DNA from: an uncultured Clostridium sp.
Lineage (GTDB): Bacteria; Bacillota; Clostridia; Clostridiales; Clostridiaceae
Assembly: GCA_937927335.1 (NCBI GenBank)
Contig: CALBDU010000083.1
Location: forward strand, 186,001 to 250,000
DNA: 64,000 nt
Reading direction: 5' to 3'
Shown here one piece after another: positions 51,713 through 60,043 of this stretch. Under the pieces are notes generated by a model that saw only the letters and a program-made list of their open reading frames with translations, was not told where the DNA came from and did no database searches. Within the stretch, counting starts at the first letter, position 1. Each line of letters begins with the position of its first letter. Both the position numbers and the translations under genes were made by a program.

Positions 51713-52585
51713 ATGACAGGTAAGGAAGCAATGTTCTATGAGAAAAAGGATAATAAGAGTGTAAGATGCATCCTTTGTCCAAACTACTGCTTTATTGACC
51801 AAGGTGGCAGAGGTGCCTGCGGTGTCAGAGAAAATATGGACGGAGTGCTCTACTCAACAAATTACGGAAAGATATCAGCTCTTGCCCTGGACCCTATTGA
51901 GAAAAAACCCCTCTACAATTTTCATCCCGGCAGCAGCATATTATCTGCCGGCTCTATAGGCTGCAACTTCAAGTGTCCCTTTTGTCAGAATTACAGCATA
52001 GCAAGGCTGGAGCCTGACGGGGTCCAGTGCGCCTATCTGGATAGTGAAGCACTAGTAAATAAGGCTCTTGACTTGAAGTCCATGGGCAACATCGGTATTG
52101 CCTATACCTATAATGAGCCTACCGTGTGGTATGAATACATTTATGACACCGCAAGGCTTGCCAGCAGAAAGGGTCTGCTGAATGTGCTGGTTACAAATGG
52201 GTATATCTGTGCTGAGCCCCTCCAGCAGCTTCTGCCCTATATAAGCGCAATGAACATAGATTTAAAGGGCTACACCAGGGAATACTACAGGGATGTGGTA
52301 AAGGGGAATCTGGATTCAGTTAAATCAGCCATAGAAATTTCATCAGGGAAATGCCATGTGGAAATAACAACTCTCGTGATTCCAGGTCTTAATGATTCTG
52401 TTGAGGTTATAGAGGAAATGGCTAAATGGATAAGCTCGATGTCCCCAGAGATACCTCTGCATTTGTCTAGATTTTTTCCAAGATACGAAATGACAGATAA
52501 GGAGCCTACTCCTGTGGACACCTTAAGGAAACTTGCCGAAACTGCTGGCAAATACCTGAAATATGTATATTTGGGAAATGTATAG
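51713..52585 (+). CDS. amrS: AmmeMemoRadiSam radical SAM enzyme
   Basis: This 290-residue protein has the radical SAM CxxxCxxC motif in CNFKCPFC (Cys84, 88, 91), binding a 4Fe-4S cluster. The N-terminal Cys set (CILCPNYC at 19-26 and GACGVREN at 34-41) is the AmrS hallmark and resembles the pyruvate-formate-lyase-activating family. GGGGGAG precedes the ATG. It pairs with the MEMO-AMMECR1 fusion just upstream. It should generate a radical on a substrate, protein or small molecule, not yet known. Confidence 0.93.
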   Translation: MTGKEAMFYEKKDNKSVRCILCPNYCFIDQGGRGACGVRENMDGVLYSTNYGKISALALDPIEKKPLYNFHPGSSILSAGSIGCNFKCPFCQNYSIARLEPDGVQCAYLDSEALVNKALDLKSMGNIGIAYTYNEPTVWYEYIYDTARLASRKGLLNVLVTNGYICAEPLQQLLPYISAMNIDLKGYTREYYRDVVKGNLDSVKSAIEISSGKCHVEITTLVIPGLNDSVEVIEEMAKWISSMSPEIPLHLSRFFPRYEMTDKEPTPVDTLRKLAETAGKYLKYVYLGNV

Positions 52586-52683
52586 AAAGTATGAATAAAA
52601 TAATAAATATTTGTTAAAAATTATATAATTTGGAAAGTGGCCTGACCTTTTATGCTATAGTTATAGTATGAGGAGGATGCACT

Positions 52684-52869
52684 ATGGTTGATATTAACGA
52701 GCAGATCATAATAGAAAAAGAAATACTATGCAAAATGCTTTCAGATAGCAGCTATGAACTGGACAGCCCGGAAATTCTGAGGCAAAGCAGCAAACTGGAT
52801 GGACTTATAGCACTGTATATCAGAGCTAGTATGGACTATATAGCTGCATCAAAAACTGAAGAGGATTAA
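52684..52869 (+). CDS. Spo0E-like phosphatase
   Basis: This 61-residue protein has the pattern RQSSKLDGLIALYIRA (SxxLDxxIxxY), as in Spo0E-type phosphatases of Spo0A~P. AGGAGGATG precedes the ATG. It is second of this family in the window (see 7881) and only distantly similar to the first outside the motif. It precedes thpR by 17 bases. A role in sporulation timing is inferred. Confidence 0.72.
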   Translation: MVDINEQIIIEKEILCKMLSDSSYELDSPEILRQSSKLDGLIALYIRASMDYIAASKTEED

Positions 52870-52886
52870 AGTTCGGAGGGATGCTT

Positions 52887-53426
52887 TTGAGATTGTTTAT
52901 TGCTGTGAATTTCAGTGAGGAAGTAAAAAATCAAATTGAACATATAGAAACAAAATTAAAAAAGGTCATTGAAAAAGGGAACTTTACTATAAAAGATAAC
53001 CTTCATCTTACCCTTGCTTTTATTGGTGATACTGATAGGGTTACTGAACTTAAGCAATGCATAGATCAGGTGAATGAGGAAGCCTTTGTTTTGGTACTAA
53101 AGGATTTAGGAGCCTTCAGGAGTGGTTCAGGGAGCTTATGCTGGCTGGGTGTTGATAAAAGCGTTAAGCTTAACACTGTTTACAATAAGCTTAAAAAAGC
53201 TCTGGAGGACTTTGGATTTCCTGTGGAAAGCCGGGAATTTAAACCTCATCTGACGCTGGCAAGGCAGGCTTTAGTAAAGGATGGGCTCAGTTTAAGGGAG
53301 CTTTCAAAGGAGATTCTTGCCATAGAAGTTCAGGTTGATAAGATAAGTCTTATGAAGTCTGAAAGAATCAATGGAAAAATGAAATATACGGAAATCTACA
53401 AAAGGGAGTTAAATAAAAAAGGCTGA
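52887..53426 (+). CDS. thpR: RNA 2',3'-cyclic phosphodiesterase (ThpR, LigT)
   Basis: This protein has about 179 residues of the 2H phosphoesterase type, with two HxTx motifs: HLTLAFIG (about 44) and HLTLARQ (about 127). GGAGGG at 52875-52880 fits the TTG at 52887 (MRLFIAVNF), not the ATG at 52881. ThpR opens 2',3'-cyclic phosphates in RNA ends. Linked to the Spo0E-like gene; a terminator follows at 53419. Confidence 0.92.
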   Translation: MRLFIAVNFSEEVKNQIEHIETKLKKVIEKGNFTIKDNLHLTLAFIGDTDRVTELKQCIDQVNEEAFVLVLKDLGAFRSGSGSLCWLGVDKSVKLNTVYNKLKKALEDFGFPVESREFKPHLTLARQALVKDGLSLRELSKEILAIEVQVDKISLMKSERINGKMKYTEIYKRELNKKG

Positions 53427-53449
53427 TGAAAATCAGCCTTAAATTTTTT
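53419..53449 (+). terminator. Intrinsic terminator of thpR
   Basis: AAGGCTGAT GAAA ATCAGCCTT, then AAATTTTTT; overlaps the stop region. Confidence 0.85.
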
Positions 53450-53897
53450 ACTTATTATCTTCCACTGCGCTGCTGCACTCATCTATGGTTTCTTCATCTT
53501 CAATGACCTCAAGCTTCTTTTCTGCTTCAGCCGTGTCTTCCATTGCATCAGCTTCAGATACTTCTTCCACCTCGGCCATTTCCTCAGCTTCAACTGTTTT
53601 TTCAGTTAAAGCTGCAAGACATTTTGTTATCTTTCCATTTATAACACCGGCAGCTGCAAGTAAAATTGCCATGCCATAGTAAAGGGATACCGGCTCCAAA
53701 ATACCAGGTATAAGCTGGGAGGGTAGCAGCTGTGCAGTTACAGTTTCAACAGAATATCCTTGTGCTACATACTGGGTAACATTATTGGAATAAAGCATTA
53801 TATTGCTTACCAGCAAAGCAGTGCCCAGTACAGCTACAACTGCTGCTGCTACATATAAGATAATAGAAAATACAGGTTTTTTTTGTTTTGTTTTCAT
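53448..53897 (-). CDS. Small membrane protein with acidic tail
   Basis: This protein has about 149 residues (or 154 from ATG 53912; GGAG at 53903-53906 favours 53897). It has a basic N-terminus, membrane helices at about 7-32 and 63-84, then a strongly acidic, Glu-rich C-terminal tail (VEAEEMAEVEEVSEADAMED and onward). I do not recognise a family. The acidic tail suggests binding of a basic protein, nucleic-acid mimicry or divalent ions, but nothing shows which. Confidence 0.65.
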   Translation of the reverse strand: MKTKQKKPVFSIILYVAAAVVAVLGTALLVSNIMLYSNNVTQYVAQGYSVETVTAQLLPSQLIPGILEPVSLYYGMAILLAAAGVINGKITKCLAALTEKTVEAEEMAEVEEVSEADAMEDTAEAEKKLEVIEDEETIDECSSAVEDNK

Positions 53898-53997
53898 AAG
53901 GTTCGTCTCCATTCCGCCATTGGCTGTGTATTATATTATCTATTATAGCACGTATCCCAATTATTATTATAAATATGTGATATTTTACATTATGTTT

Positions 53998-55803
53998 TCA
54001 ATTTGTTAATATCTTTTCTAATGCGTTAACCAGGCACTGATTATCATAATTGTCTCTTACAGCCAGCCGAAGATAGTTTTCTCCGTTAAAACCATCCTTA
54101 TCTGAAAGGTCTTTAACAAATATATTGTATTGACAAAGCAATTTTGAAGAAACCTCTCTGGAATTCTGATCAAGGCGGCACAGCACGTAATTAGCCTGGG
54201 AATTGAAGGGAGTCAGGCCTGGAAGTTTTTTTAGTGCACAGATCAGCTTATCACGTTCCTTTGCAACCTTGCTGCAGGCTTCAAAATAATCTTTGTGGTA
54301 AAGGCTTATAATCTGGAAAAAATACTCACCAAGTGAATTTATATTCCACACAGGCATAGCCTCATTCATCTGGGATATTATATGTTCATCTCCACATGCA
54401 AGTACTCCCAGCCTCAGTCCCGGTATTCCGTAGGATTTGCTTATGCTTTTTATAACCACCAAATTTTTATACCTGCTAAGGATGCTGGAATCTATGAGGG
54501 TATACCTTTGTGATTCCTCTGCAAAATCAATAAAGGATTCATCAATAATTATGGTCTTATTTTCCTTATGACATTTATCTATAATCTCCATAATTTCCTT
54601 ATACTTAAGAAAACTTCCCGATGGATTGTCTGGGTTTACAATTATTACGTTATCTGCATAGTTCATCTGGGAAAGTATGCGATCCTTATTTAACTGAAAG
54701 CTGTCAGGAGCTGTGTTGTAAGGAATTATTTCTGCATTTTGAAGGCATCGTATGTATTCGTTAAAGGATGGACATGAAACCAGGATTCTCCCCTTAATAA
54801 TGCAGCCAAGCAAATTGATGAGCTCGGAGGCTCCATTTCCCACCAGTATTTCATTTTGGTCAATGTTGAACATTTTTGCTGCATTAACCCTTTGTACCTC
54901 CATTCCTGAAGGGTATTGTGAAATTAAATCATAAAAATTGCATTTGAATTTTTCTGTCATATTGGGGGTTGGAAAATAGGGATTAACCAGATAGCAAAAA
55001 TCTTTTGTTTTTGGAAATCTCCAATAGCCCCCGTATCTTTTCTGAAAATTAAGGAGCTTGTCACTTCCCTCGGAAAATAATGTATTGGCAATATCCAGGT
55101 CCTGGGCGTCATCTATTTCATACCAAAGCTCGCTAGAAAGCCTGAAGCCCTTAAGCTCAGATTTTGACAGGTGGGCAATAGCCTTTAAAACCAGCTCATA
55201 ATATTCATTATTGCCATAAGCTTCAATGTAGGCATTAATAAAGGGAAGGTAAAACTTCCTTGAAAATTCACGGCTGAATTTGTATATGTTAACTGTTTTA
55301 TAGTAATCCTGTACTTTTGAGTGGATAAAGTTCTTTTTTTCGATGAACTCAGTTATATTATTATTTTCATCAAGAAAAACCACTGTGCCGTCCATCCACT
55401 GCTCATATTTGGCAACCACAGCGGCGTCCTTGTATTCAGAGTCCATAAGTTTTTTGATGATATCCCTTTGAAATATCAAGTCGGATTCCAGTATTATGGT
55501 GTCATCCTGTGCAAGGTACTCCCTGGCAAGAAACAGAGAATATATGTTATTTGTTTTGTCATAGTCCTTATTTTCCACAAATGCAAAATCCAACCCTGAG
55601 ACATTTTCCAAAAGGTACTCTTTCAGCAACTCACCCTTATAGCCAATAACTACGATGAATTTTTTTATACCAGCATATTTTAAAGCTTCAGCTGCTCTGT
55701 CAATAAGCTTTTTACCTGCAACCTCCACCATACATTTTGTATTCTCATTAGTATATTTTCCAAGCCTTTTTCCCATTCCAGCAGCCAGCATCAGCGCCTG
55801 CAT
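53998..55803 (-). CDS. Nucleotidyltransferase-aminotransferase fusion
   Basis: This 601-residue protein has residues about 1-235 as a sugar/choline-type nucleotidyltransferase (LAAGMGKRLGKYTNENTKCMVEVAGKKLI, LicC-like). Residues about 250-601 are a class I/II PLP-dependent aminotransferase of HisC/CobD type, with PLP Lys about 456 in SISKSYGIPGLRLG and VNPDNPSGSF. It would make an amino compound and activate a phosphorylated form as a CDP derivative, or the reverse. A methyltransferase gene precedes it. AGGAGGTG precedes the ATG. The product is unknown; a phosphonate or phospholipid head group is one guess. Confidence 0.8.
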   Translation of the reverse strand: MQALMLAAGMGKRLGKYTNENTKCMVEVAGKKLIDRAAEALKYAGIKKFIVVIGYKGELLKEYLLENVSGLDFAFVENKDYDKTNNIYSLFLAREYLAQDDTIILESDLIFQRDIIKKLMDSEYKDAAVVAKYEQWMDGTVVFLDENNNITEFIEKKNFIHSKVQDYYKTVNIYKFSREFSRKFYLPFINAYIEAYGNNEYYELVLKAIAHLSKSELKGFRLSSELWYEIDDAQDLDIANTLFSEGSDKLLNFQKRYGGYWRFPKTKDFCYLVNPYFPTPNMTEKFKCNFYDLISQYPSGMEVQRVNAAKMFNIDQNEILVGNGASELINLLGCIIKGRILVSCPSFNEYIRCLQNAEIIPYNTAPDSFQLNKDRILSQMNYADNVIIVNPDNPSGSFLKYKEIMEIIDKCHKENKTIIIDESFIDFAEESQRYTLIDSSILSRYKNLVVIKSISKSYGIPGLRLGVLACGDEHIISQMNEAMPVWNINSLGEYFFQIISLYHKDYFEACSKVAKERDKLICALKKLPGLTPFNSQANYVLCRLDQNSREVSSKLLCQYNIFVKDLSDKDGFNGENYLRLAVRDNYDNQCLVNALEKILTN

Positions 55804-55814
55804 AGAATCACCTC

Positions 55815-55861
55815 CTAAAAAAATAAGTATAGAGAAGCCGAAGCAAAAATCTATACTTATT
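55815..55861 (-). terminator. Terminator between the methyltransferase and fusion genes
   Basis: On the minus strand, a perfect 12-bp stem (AATAAGTATAGA/TCTATACTTATT) is followed by seven T and, directly, the AGGAGG of the downstream gene. No space is left for a new promoter, so it looks like an attenuator in the two-gene unit. Confidence 0.75.
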
Positions 55862-55868
55862 AAATATC

Positions 55869-56423
55869 TTATAGTTCCAGGTATACGTTAAATCTTAAAG
55901 GATTGTAGTCCGGCGGCAGTATTGTCCAGCCTTCAAAATCATCTTTTCTGTAGAGCAGATGTTCTTCCCTGTGGGATGTAACGGGAAGATCACCTATAAA
56001 TATGGCCTTTCTGGCAACTCTTTTCATCTCGGAAAAAACCTTGTTGGCGTATTCATGATCAGGAAAGTAGTGGCTTATTCCATAAATAAATACCTTATCG
56101 AAGCTATTGTCCTTGAATATAAGGTCATTGGCTTCACACTGAAGCACAGAATTCCGAAGAAGGTTAATATGTTTTGAGACCATAGGTTTTGAATAGTCTA
56201 TGCCTATGTAATCACAATTCAGGTATTGGGCAACTCCACCGGCTCCGCAGCCTATTTCCAGAACCTTGTCACTTGGCTCTATTTTCAGTACCCTGGTTAT
56301 GTTTGCAGCAATCTTTTCAAGGTCTGCCGTGGTATCTTCAAAACCATCTATGGTTCTTATATCCTCTGTATTGGTATTTCCTTTTCTATCCCAAACTTCT
56401 TTCCAATATTCCCAGTTGTTCAT
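55869..56423 (-). CDS. Class I SAM-dependent methyltransferase
   Basis: This protein has about 184 residues; TAGGAGAG fits the ATG at 56423 (MNNWEYWKEVWDRKGN). Motif I is VLEIGCGAGGVAQYL (about 67-81), followed by YIGIDYSKPM and the motif IV region FIYGISHYFPDHEYA. It belongs to the Methyltransf_11 group; the substrate is unknown. It lies 66 bases before the nucleotidyltransferase-aminotransferase gene, with a terminator in the gap. A shared pathway that methylates an amino head group is possible. Confidence 0.82.
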   Translation of the reverse strand: MNNWEYWKEVWDRKGNTNTEDIRTIDGFEDTTADLEKIAANITRVLKIEPSDKVLEIGCGAGGVAQYLNCDYIGIDYSKPMVSKHINLLRNSVLQCEANDLIFKDNSFDKVFIYGISHYFPDHEYANKVFSEMKRVARKAIFIGDLPVTSHREEHLLYRKDDFEGWTILPPDYNPLRFNVYLEL

Positions 56424-56576
56424 TTTGCACTCTCCTAAATTCAAATTACGTTCAAATAATGAACATAATATAATTATAATACAAATTTTCAGAAAAATCA
56501 ACACTTATTATAGAAATTTATAACATAAGTTATTTAAATTGTCATATTTGATAGCTCAAAATATGAACTTATAATT

Positions 56577-56607
56577 AAAAAAAGAAACCCCAGCATAAGC
56601 TGAGGCT
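56577..56607 (-). terminator. Intrinsic terminator of ftsZ
   Basis: CCTCAGC TTAT GCTGGGG on the minus strand, then a T-rich run; four bases past the ftsZ stop. Confidence 0.75.
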
Positions 56608-56611
56608 TAAA

Positions 56612-57649
56612 TTATCTTGATCTGTTTTTCTGTCTGAGCCAGGCGGGAATGTCAACATCGTATTCCTGCTCCTGCTGGGTCAATACTGCAGGGGGTACAA
56701 AATCCTGCAGTCCTGTGGCAATAAGAGTGATACAAAGTTCATTTTCCAGGGATTCATCAATGGTAGTGCCAAATATAATTTCCGCGTCAGCGTGAACATG
56801 CTTTTCAATATGGCTCACAGCATCATTAATTTCAAGAAGGGACATGCTTGAACTGCCAGCTACATTAACCAGCAATCCTGTAGCACCGTTAAGGGAGGTC
56901 TCCAGCAGAGGACTGTTCATGGCCTGATCTGCTGCCTTAACAGCTCGTTCATCTCCAGAAGAAACGCCTATACCCATATGAGCAATGCCTGAATTCCTCA
57001 TTATGGTGCAAATATCGTTAAAATCCACATTGATAAGGCCGGGATTGTTTATTATGCCTGTGATACCGGAAATTCCAACCCTAAGTACTTCATCAACTAT
57101 ATTAAAGGCTTCCAGAAAGGAAACTTTTTTATTGTTTGTATTTAATAAATTTCCATTTAAAATTACTATCAGTGAATCTACATTTTCACGCAGCTTTTCA
57201 ATTCCCCTGGCAGCATTGTCCATTCTCCTTTTACCTTCAAAGGGGAATGGCTTTGTTACTATGCCGATAGTGAGTATACCAAGCTCCTTTGCAATGGAGG
57301 CTACCACAGGGGCTGCTCCGGTACCTGTTCCACCGCCCATGCCGGCAGTTACGAATACCATGTCTGCACCCTGAAGAAATTCTCTTATCTGCGTTTCATT
57401 TTCCAGAGCGGCACTTTCACCTACCTCTGGATTAGATCCTGAACCAAGGCCCTTTGTAAGCCGGGCTCCAATTTGTACACGTTTGTCCCCATTGGACATA
57501 TTTAAGCTTTTCAAGTCAGTGTTTACGGATATCAGCTCAACACCCATAAGTGACGTGGATGCCATTCTATTTATGGCATTATTTCCTCCACCTCCAACCC
57601 CGATAACTTTTATAGAAACTGGATAATCCTGGTAGACCTCAAAATCCAT
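56612..57649 (-). CDS. ftsZ: Cell division protein FtsZ
   Basis: This protein has about 345 residues; GGGGGAGTG fits the ATG at 57649. The tubulin signature GGGTGTGAAPVVA (about 103-115) and N-terminal IKVIGVGGGGNNAINRM are intact. The C-terminal tail DIPAWLRQKNRSR matches the FtsA/SepF-binding peptide, but the linker between core and tail is only about 15 residues, much shorter than the usual 40-60. It stands alone, without ftsA, sepF or spoIIG next to it. It polymerises at mid-cell. It could be the only ftsZ or a second copy. Confidence 0.93.
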   Translation of the reverse strand: MDFEVYQDYPVSIKVIGVGGGGNNAINRMASTSLMGVELISVNTDLKSLNMSNGDKRVQIGARLTKGLGSGSNPEVGESAALENETQIREFLQGADMVFVTAGMGGGTGTGAAPVVASIAKELGILTIGIVTKPFPFEGKRRMDNAARGIEKLRENVDSLIVILNGNLLNTNNKKVSFLEAFNIVDEVLRVGISGITGIINNPGLINVDFNDICTIMRNSGIAHMGIGVSSGDERAVKAADQAMNSPLLETSLNGATGLLVNVAGSSSMSLLEINDAVSHIEKHVHADAEIIFGTTIDESLENELCITLIATGLQDFVPPAVLTQQEQEYDVDIPAWLRQKNRSR

Positions 57650-57746
57650 GTTAATCACTCCCCCGAAAGTACTTATAACTTAATAGTAAATTAGCTTAAG
57701 GCTAAAATCAACACCTTAAGCTAATTTTCTTAAAATTTTGAAATGT

Positions 57747-58361
57747 TTATACCATGGGCAGGACTATTTTAAATAGAGCTCCGGAGGTAGTGTTTTCTGC
57801 TGACAGGGTGCCATTCATTTTATCTATTATGTTTTTGCTTATAGCCAGGCCTAAGCCGTGATTTCCATTTTCACCCTTATAAAATCTTTGGAATATCATT
57901 TTTATTTCATTTTCCTTGAAGCCAGGTCCATCATCCTGGATGGATATTATAACCTCGTTATTTTGGCAGGAAGCTTTGACCTGCACGTAGGTTTCGGCAT
58001 ATCTTATGCAGTTGGACAGTATGTTTGTCACTGCCCGGGTTAATTTTTCTTCATCACCGGAAACCTCAATGTCACTGCACCTTATATCTGATATGAGGCT
58101 GATATTGTTTTTAAGTGCAGCGCCATTAGTTCGCTTCAGGCACTGGTTTATCACAGAATCTATATTTAATGGCTGGTACTTGTAATTTTCCTCCAAGGAG
58201 TCCAGCCTTGATAAATACAGTATATCCTCCACCAGCTTTGTCATTCGGCTGGTTTCCTGCATAATAATTTCTGCGGCCTGTGTATCCTCAACCACTTTAT
58301 ATTTTATTCCTTCAGCATAGCCCTGGATGGACATCAGGGGTGTCCTGAATTCATGGGACAC
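57747..58361 (-). CDS. Sensor histidine kinase, C-terminal piece (frameshifted gene)
   Basis: This 204-codon open frame encodes the kinase core: H-box SHEFRTPLMSIQGYAEGIK (His about 3), N-box ILSNCIRYA, G1 DDGPGFKE and G2 GNHGLGLAISK. Its start has no ribosome site. The frame of the upstream piece is shifted by one base and overlaps it (58334-58361). Restoring one G in the run read as CCC at 58398-58400 of the plus strand joins both into one protein of about 475 residues, running KLG-SYDKAQKTFLQNVSHEFR. It is part of a two-component pair with the regulator at 59187. Confidence 0.85.
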   Translation of the reverse strand: MSHEFRTPLMSIQGYAEGIKYKVVEDTQAAEIIMQETSRMTKLVEDILYLSRLDSLEENYKYQPLNIDSVINQCLKRTNGAALKNNISLISDIRCSDIEVSGDEEKLTRAVTNILSNCIRYAETYVQVKASCQNNEVIISIQDDGPGFKENEIKMIFQRFYKGENGNHGLGLAISKNIIDKMNGTLSAENTTSGALFKIVLPMV

Positions 58362-59179
58362 ATTTTGAAGGAAGGTTTTCTGGGCTTTATCATAGCTCCC
58401 AGCTTGTGGGACATAAGGTTAATACTTTCTGTGAGCTCCTCCAGCTCCAGATATACAGGATGCTGGATTTTTGATGTAAAATTTCGTTCTGCTATTTCTT
58501 TAATATAATGGTTCAAGGTAAGAAATGGTTCAGAGATTTTTTTTGAAAGTGCCGAAGATAATGCCGTTATTAACATGGCCGAGAAAATCAGTATGGTAAA
58601 TAACAGGATATTTATACTGTACTGCAGCTGGTTAATTTTTTGGAGGCTTGAGTAAATGATAATCCAGCCTAGTCCAAAGGAGTTTTTATCATACACCGGT
58701 TTTATTATGGCGATATATTTTACACCTGAAATGTTAAAGTTTAAATGCCGTTCAGTTTTATTATTATCAGATTTTTTAATTTCTTCAATAATTGAGTTAA
58801 GAAGCTCAGCAGGAGCTGTAAGGGTTTTATCGGTAAAAGGGCTGATCCTGTTTTCATTTCCATCCAGTAATATGAAATCCGCATTCAAAAGTGAAAGAGG
58901 CTCCTTTAATGAGCGGTCAAGCATAAGGTAATACCCAAACAGCTTGTCATCAGAATGCTGCTGATCCGGCGGCAAGCCTGGAGGAGGAAAATAATCAGGA
59001 CCATGGGTCAGGGCGGTAGTTTCAGTATTTGAAGCAATTTTCTCTAATTGGCCTACAATATTTTTTTCAATATATATATTTACAGCCAGGTTGAAAATAA
59101 TACAGGTCAGGGCAATTAAAAGGATGATTACAGTTAGGTTGTACTTAAATATACTCCACTTAATGGTGTTTTTTTTCAT
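58334..59179 (-). CDS. Sensor histidine kinase, N-terminal piece (frameshifted gene)
   Basis: This 281-residue piece has a membrane helix (about 14-34), an extracytoplasmic sensing domain (about 35-180), a second membrane helix (about 185-208) and a HAMP domain (about 210-262). It ends in an out-of-frame tail KPRKPSFKMCPMNSGHP past residue 264. It lies 7 bases from the response-regulator gene. As sequenced the kinase is split, so either the system is inactive, the frame is recovered by slippage, or the base is a sequencing error. Confidence 0.85.
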   Translation of the reverse strand: MKKNTIKWSIFKYNLTVIILLIALTCIIFNLAVNIYIEKNIVGQLEKIASNTETTALTHGPDYFPPPGLPPDQQHSDDKLFGYYLMLDRSLKEPLSLLNADFILLDGNENRISPFTDKTLTAPAELLNSIIEEIKKSDNNKTERHLNFNISGVKYIAIIKPVYDKNSFGLGWIIIYSSLQKINQLQYSINILLFTILIFSAMLITALSSALSKKISEPFLTLNHYIKEIAERNFTSKIQHPVYLELEELTESINLMSHKLGAMIKPRKPSFKMCPMNSGHP

Positions 59180-59186
59180 AAAATAA

Positions 59187-59879
59187 TTACCTATCCTTTA
59201 TAGTAAAGCCGTAACCACGGATTGTTTCAATTGAAAGGCTTGAACCTGCATCTGCAAGCTTTTTTCTTATTCTTTTTATCATGTCATCTGCTGCTCTTGT
59301 TTCAACATCCTCTTCAAAGCCCCAAAGCTTGTCTAAAAGTTCTTTTCTGCTAACTGCTCTGTTTTTATTAGATCCCAGGTAGTACAATAAATTAAATTCC
59401 ATGTTGGTGAGCTCAAGGCTTACGTCTTTTAAGCAGGCCTGGCGGAGGTTGGGATCCATAGTTATATCCAGTACCTGAGTATTGATGTCCAAATTTGAAT
59501 TATCAAGGTTTATCCTTCTGAATATGCTTTTAATTCGTGCTGTAAGCTCCATCATACTGAAGGGCTTGGTTAAATAATCATCGGCTCCCAGGGTTAGGCC
59601 TGCTATTTTATCAGGCTCCGTATCCCTGGCAGAGATTATTATAATAGGCACTGCACTTTTTGCCCTGATAATGGAGCAAAGAGAAAAGCCATCAATTTCA
59701 GGCATCATAATATCCATAATTATAAGCTGGGGCTGTTTCTTATCAAAAGCCTCCAACAGGGCTTTGCCGTTGGAAAATGTAATCACTTCAAAGCTTTCCT
59801 GGATTAAAAAGGATTTAATTATATTACAAATGTTAATTTCATCGTCTGCTATATAAATAAGTTTTTTGTCCATTGCCAT
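59187..59879 (-). CDS. OmpR-family response regulator
   Basis: This 230-residue protein has a receiver domain (1-120) with phosphoacceptor Asp56 (IIMDIMMPEIDG), acidic pocket Asp12/Asp13 and Lys in YLTKPF, then a winged-helix DNA-binding domain (about 130-230) ending IRGYGFTIKD. TGGAGGTG fits the ATG at 59879. It forms a TCS with the kinase piece downstream. The divergent gene pair at 60044 has 22-bp repeated sites in its promoter region, a plausible target. Confidence 0.92.
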   Translation of the reverse strand: MAMDKKLIYIADDEINICNIIKSFLIQESFEVITFSNGKALLEAFDKKQPQLIIMDIMMPEIDGFSLCSIIRAKSAVPIIIISARDTEPDKIAGLTLGADDYLTKPFSMMELTARIKSIFRRINLDNSNLDINTQVLDITMDPNLRQACLKDVSLELTNMEFNLLYYLGSNKNRAVSRKELLDKLWGFEEDVETRAADDMIKRIRKKLADAGSSLSIETIRGYGFTIKDR

Positions 59880-59936
59880 ATTTCACCTCCAGTTTATTTT
59901 AGCATAAATTTCATATAGTGTTATATTGATTTTTGC

Positions 59937-59979
59937 TTGCCTGAATCTGCCTCAGTATTGCCGCAAATCTGCTTCAATA
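59937..59979. promoter_or_regulatory. 22-bp direct repeats in the divergent promoter region
   Basis: AATCTGC at 59944-59950 and 59966-59972, exactly 22 bases apart, inside larger similar units TTGCCTGAATCTGCCTCAGTA and TTGCCGCAAATCTGCTTCAATA. OmpR-type regulators bind direct repeats spaced by about two helical turns, and the regulator gene is next to it. Confidence 0.55.
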
Positions 59980-59985
59980 TAAACG

Positions 59986-60012
59986 TAAATATGAATTGAA
60001 AATCATCGAATA
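59986..60012 (+). promoter_or_regulatory. Sigma-28-like promoter
   Basis: TAAA (59986-59989), a 15-base spacer and ATCGAATA (60005-60012) resemble the flagellar sigma consensus TAAA-N15-GCCGATAA. It precedes a FlxA-like gene pair; FlxA is a sigma-28 target in E. coli. Confidence 0.4.
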
Positions 60013-60043
60013 AATAATTAGCAAATAAATTTAGGAGGTCTAT

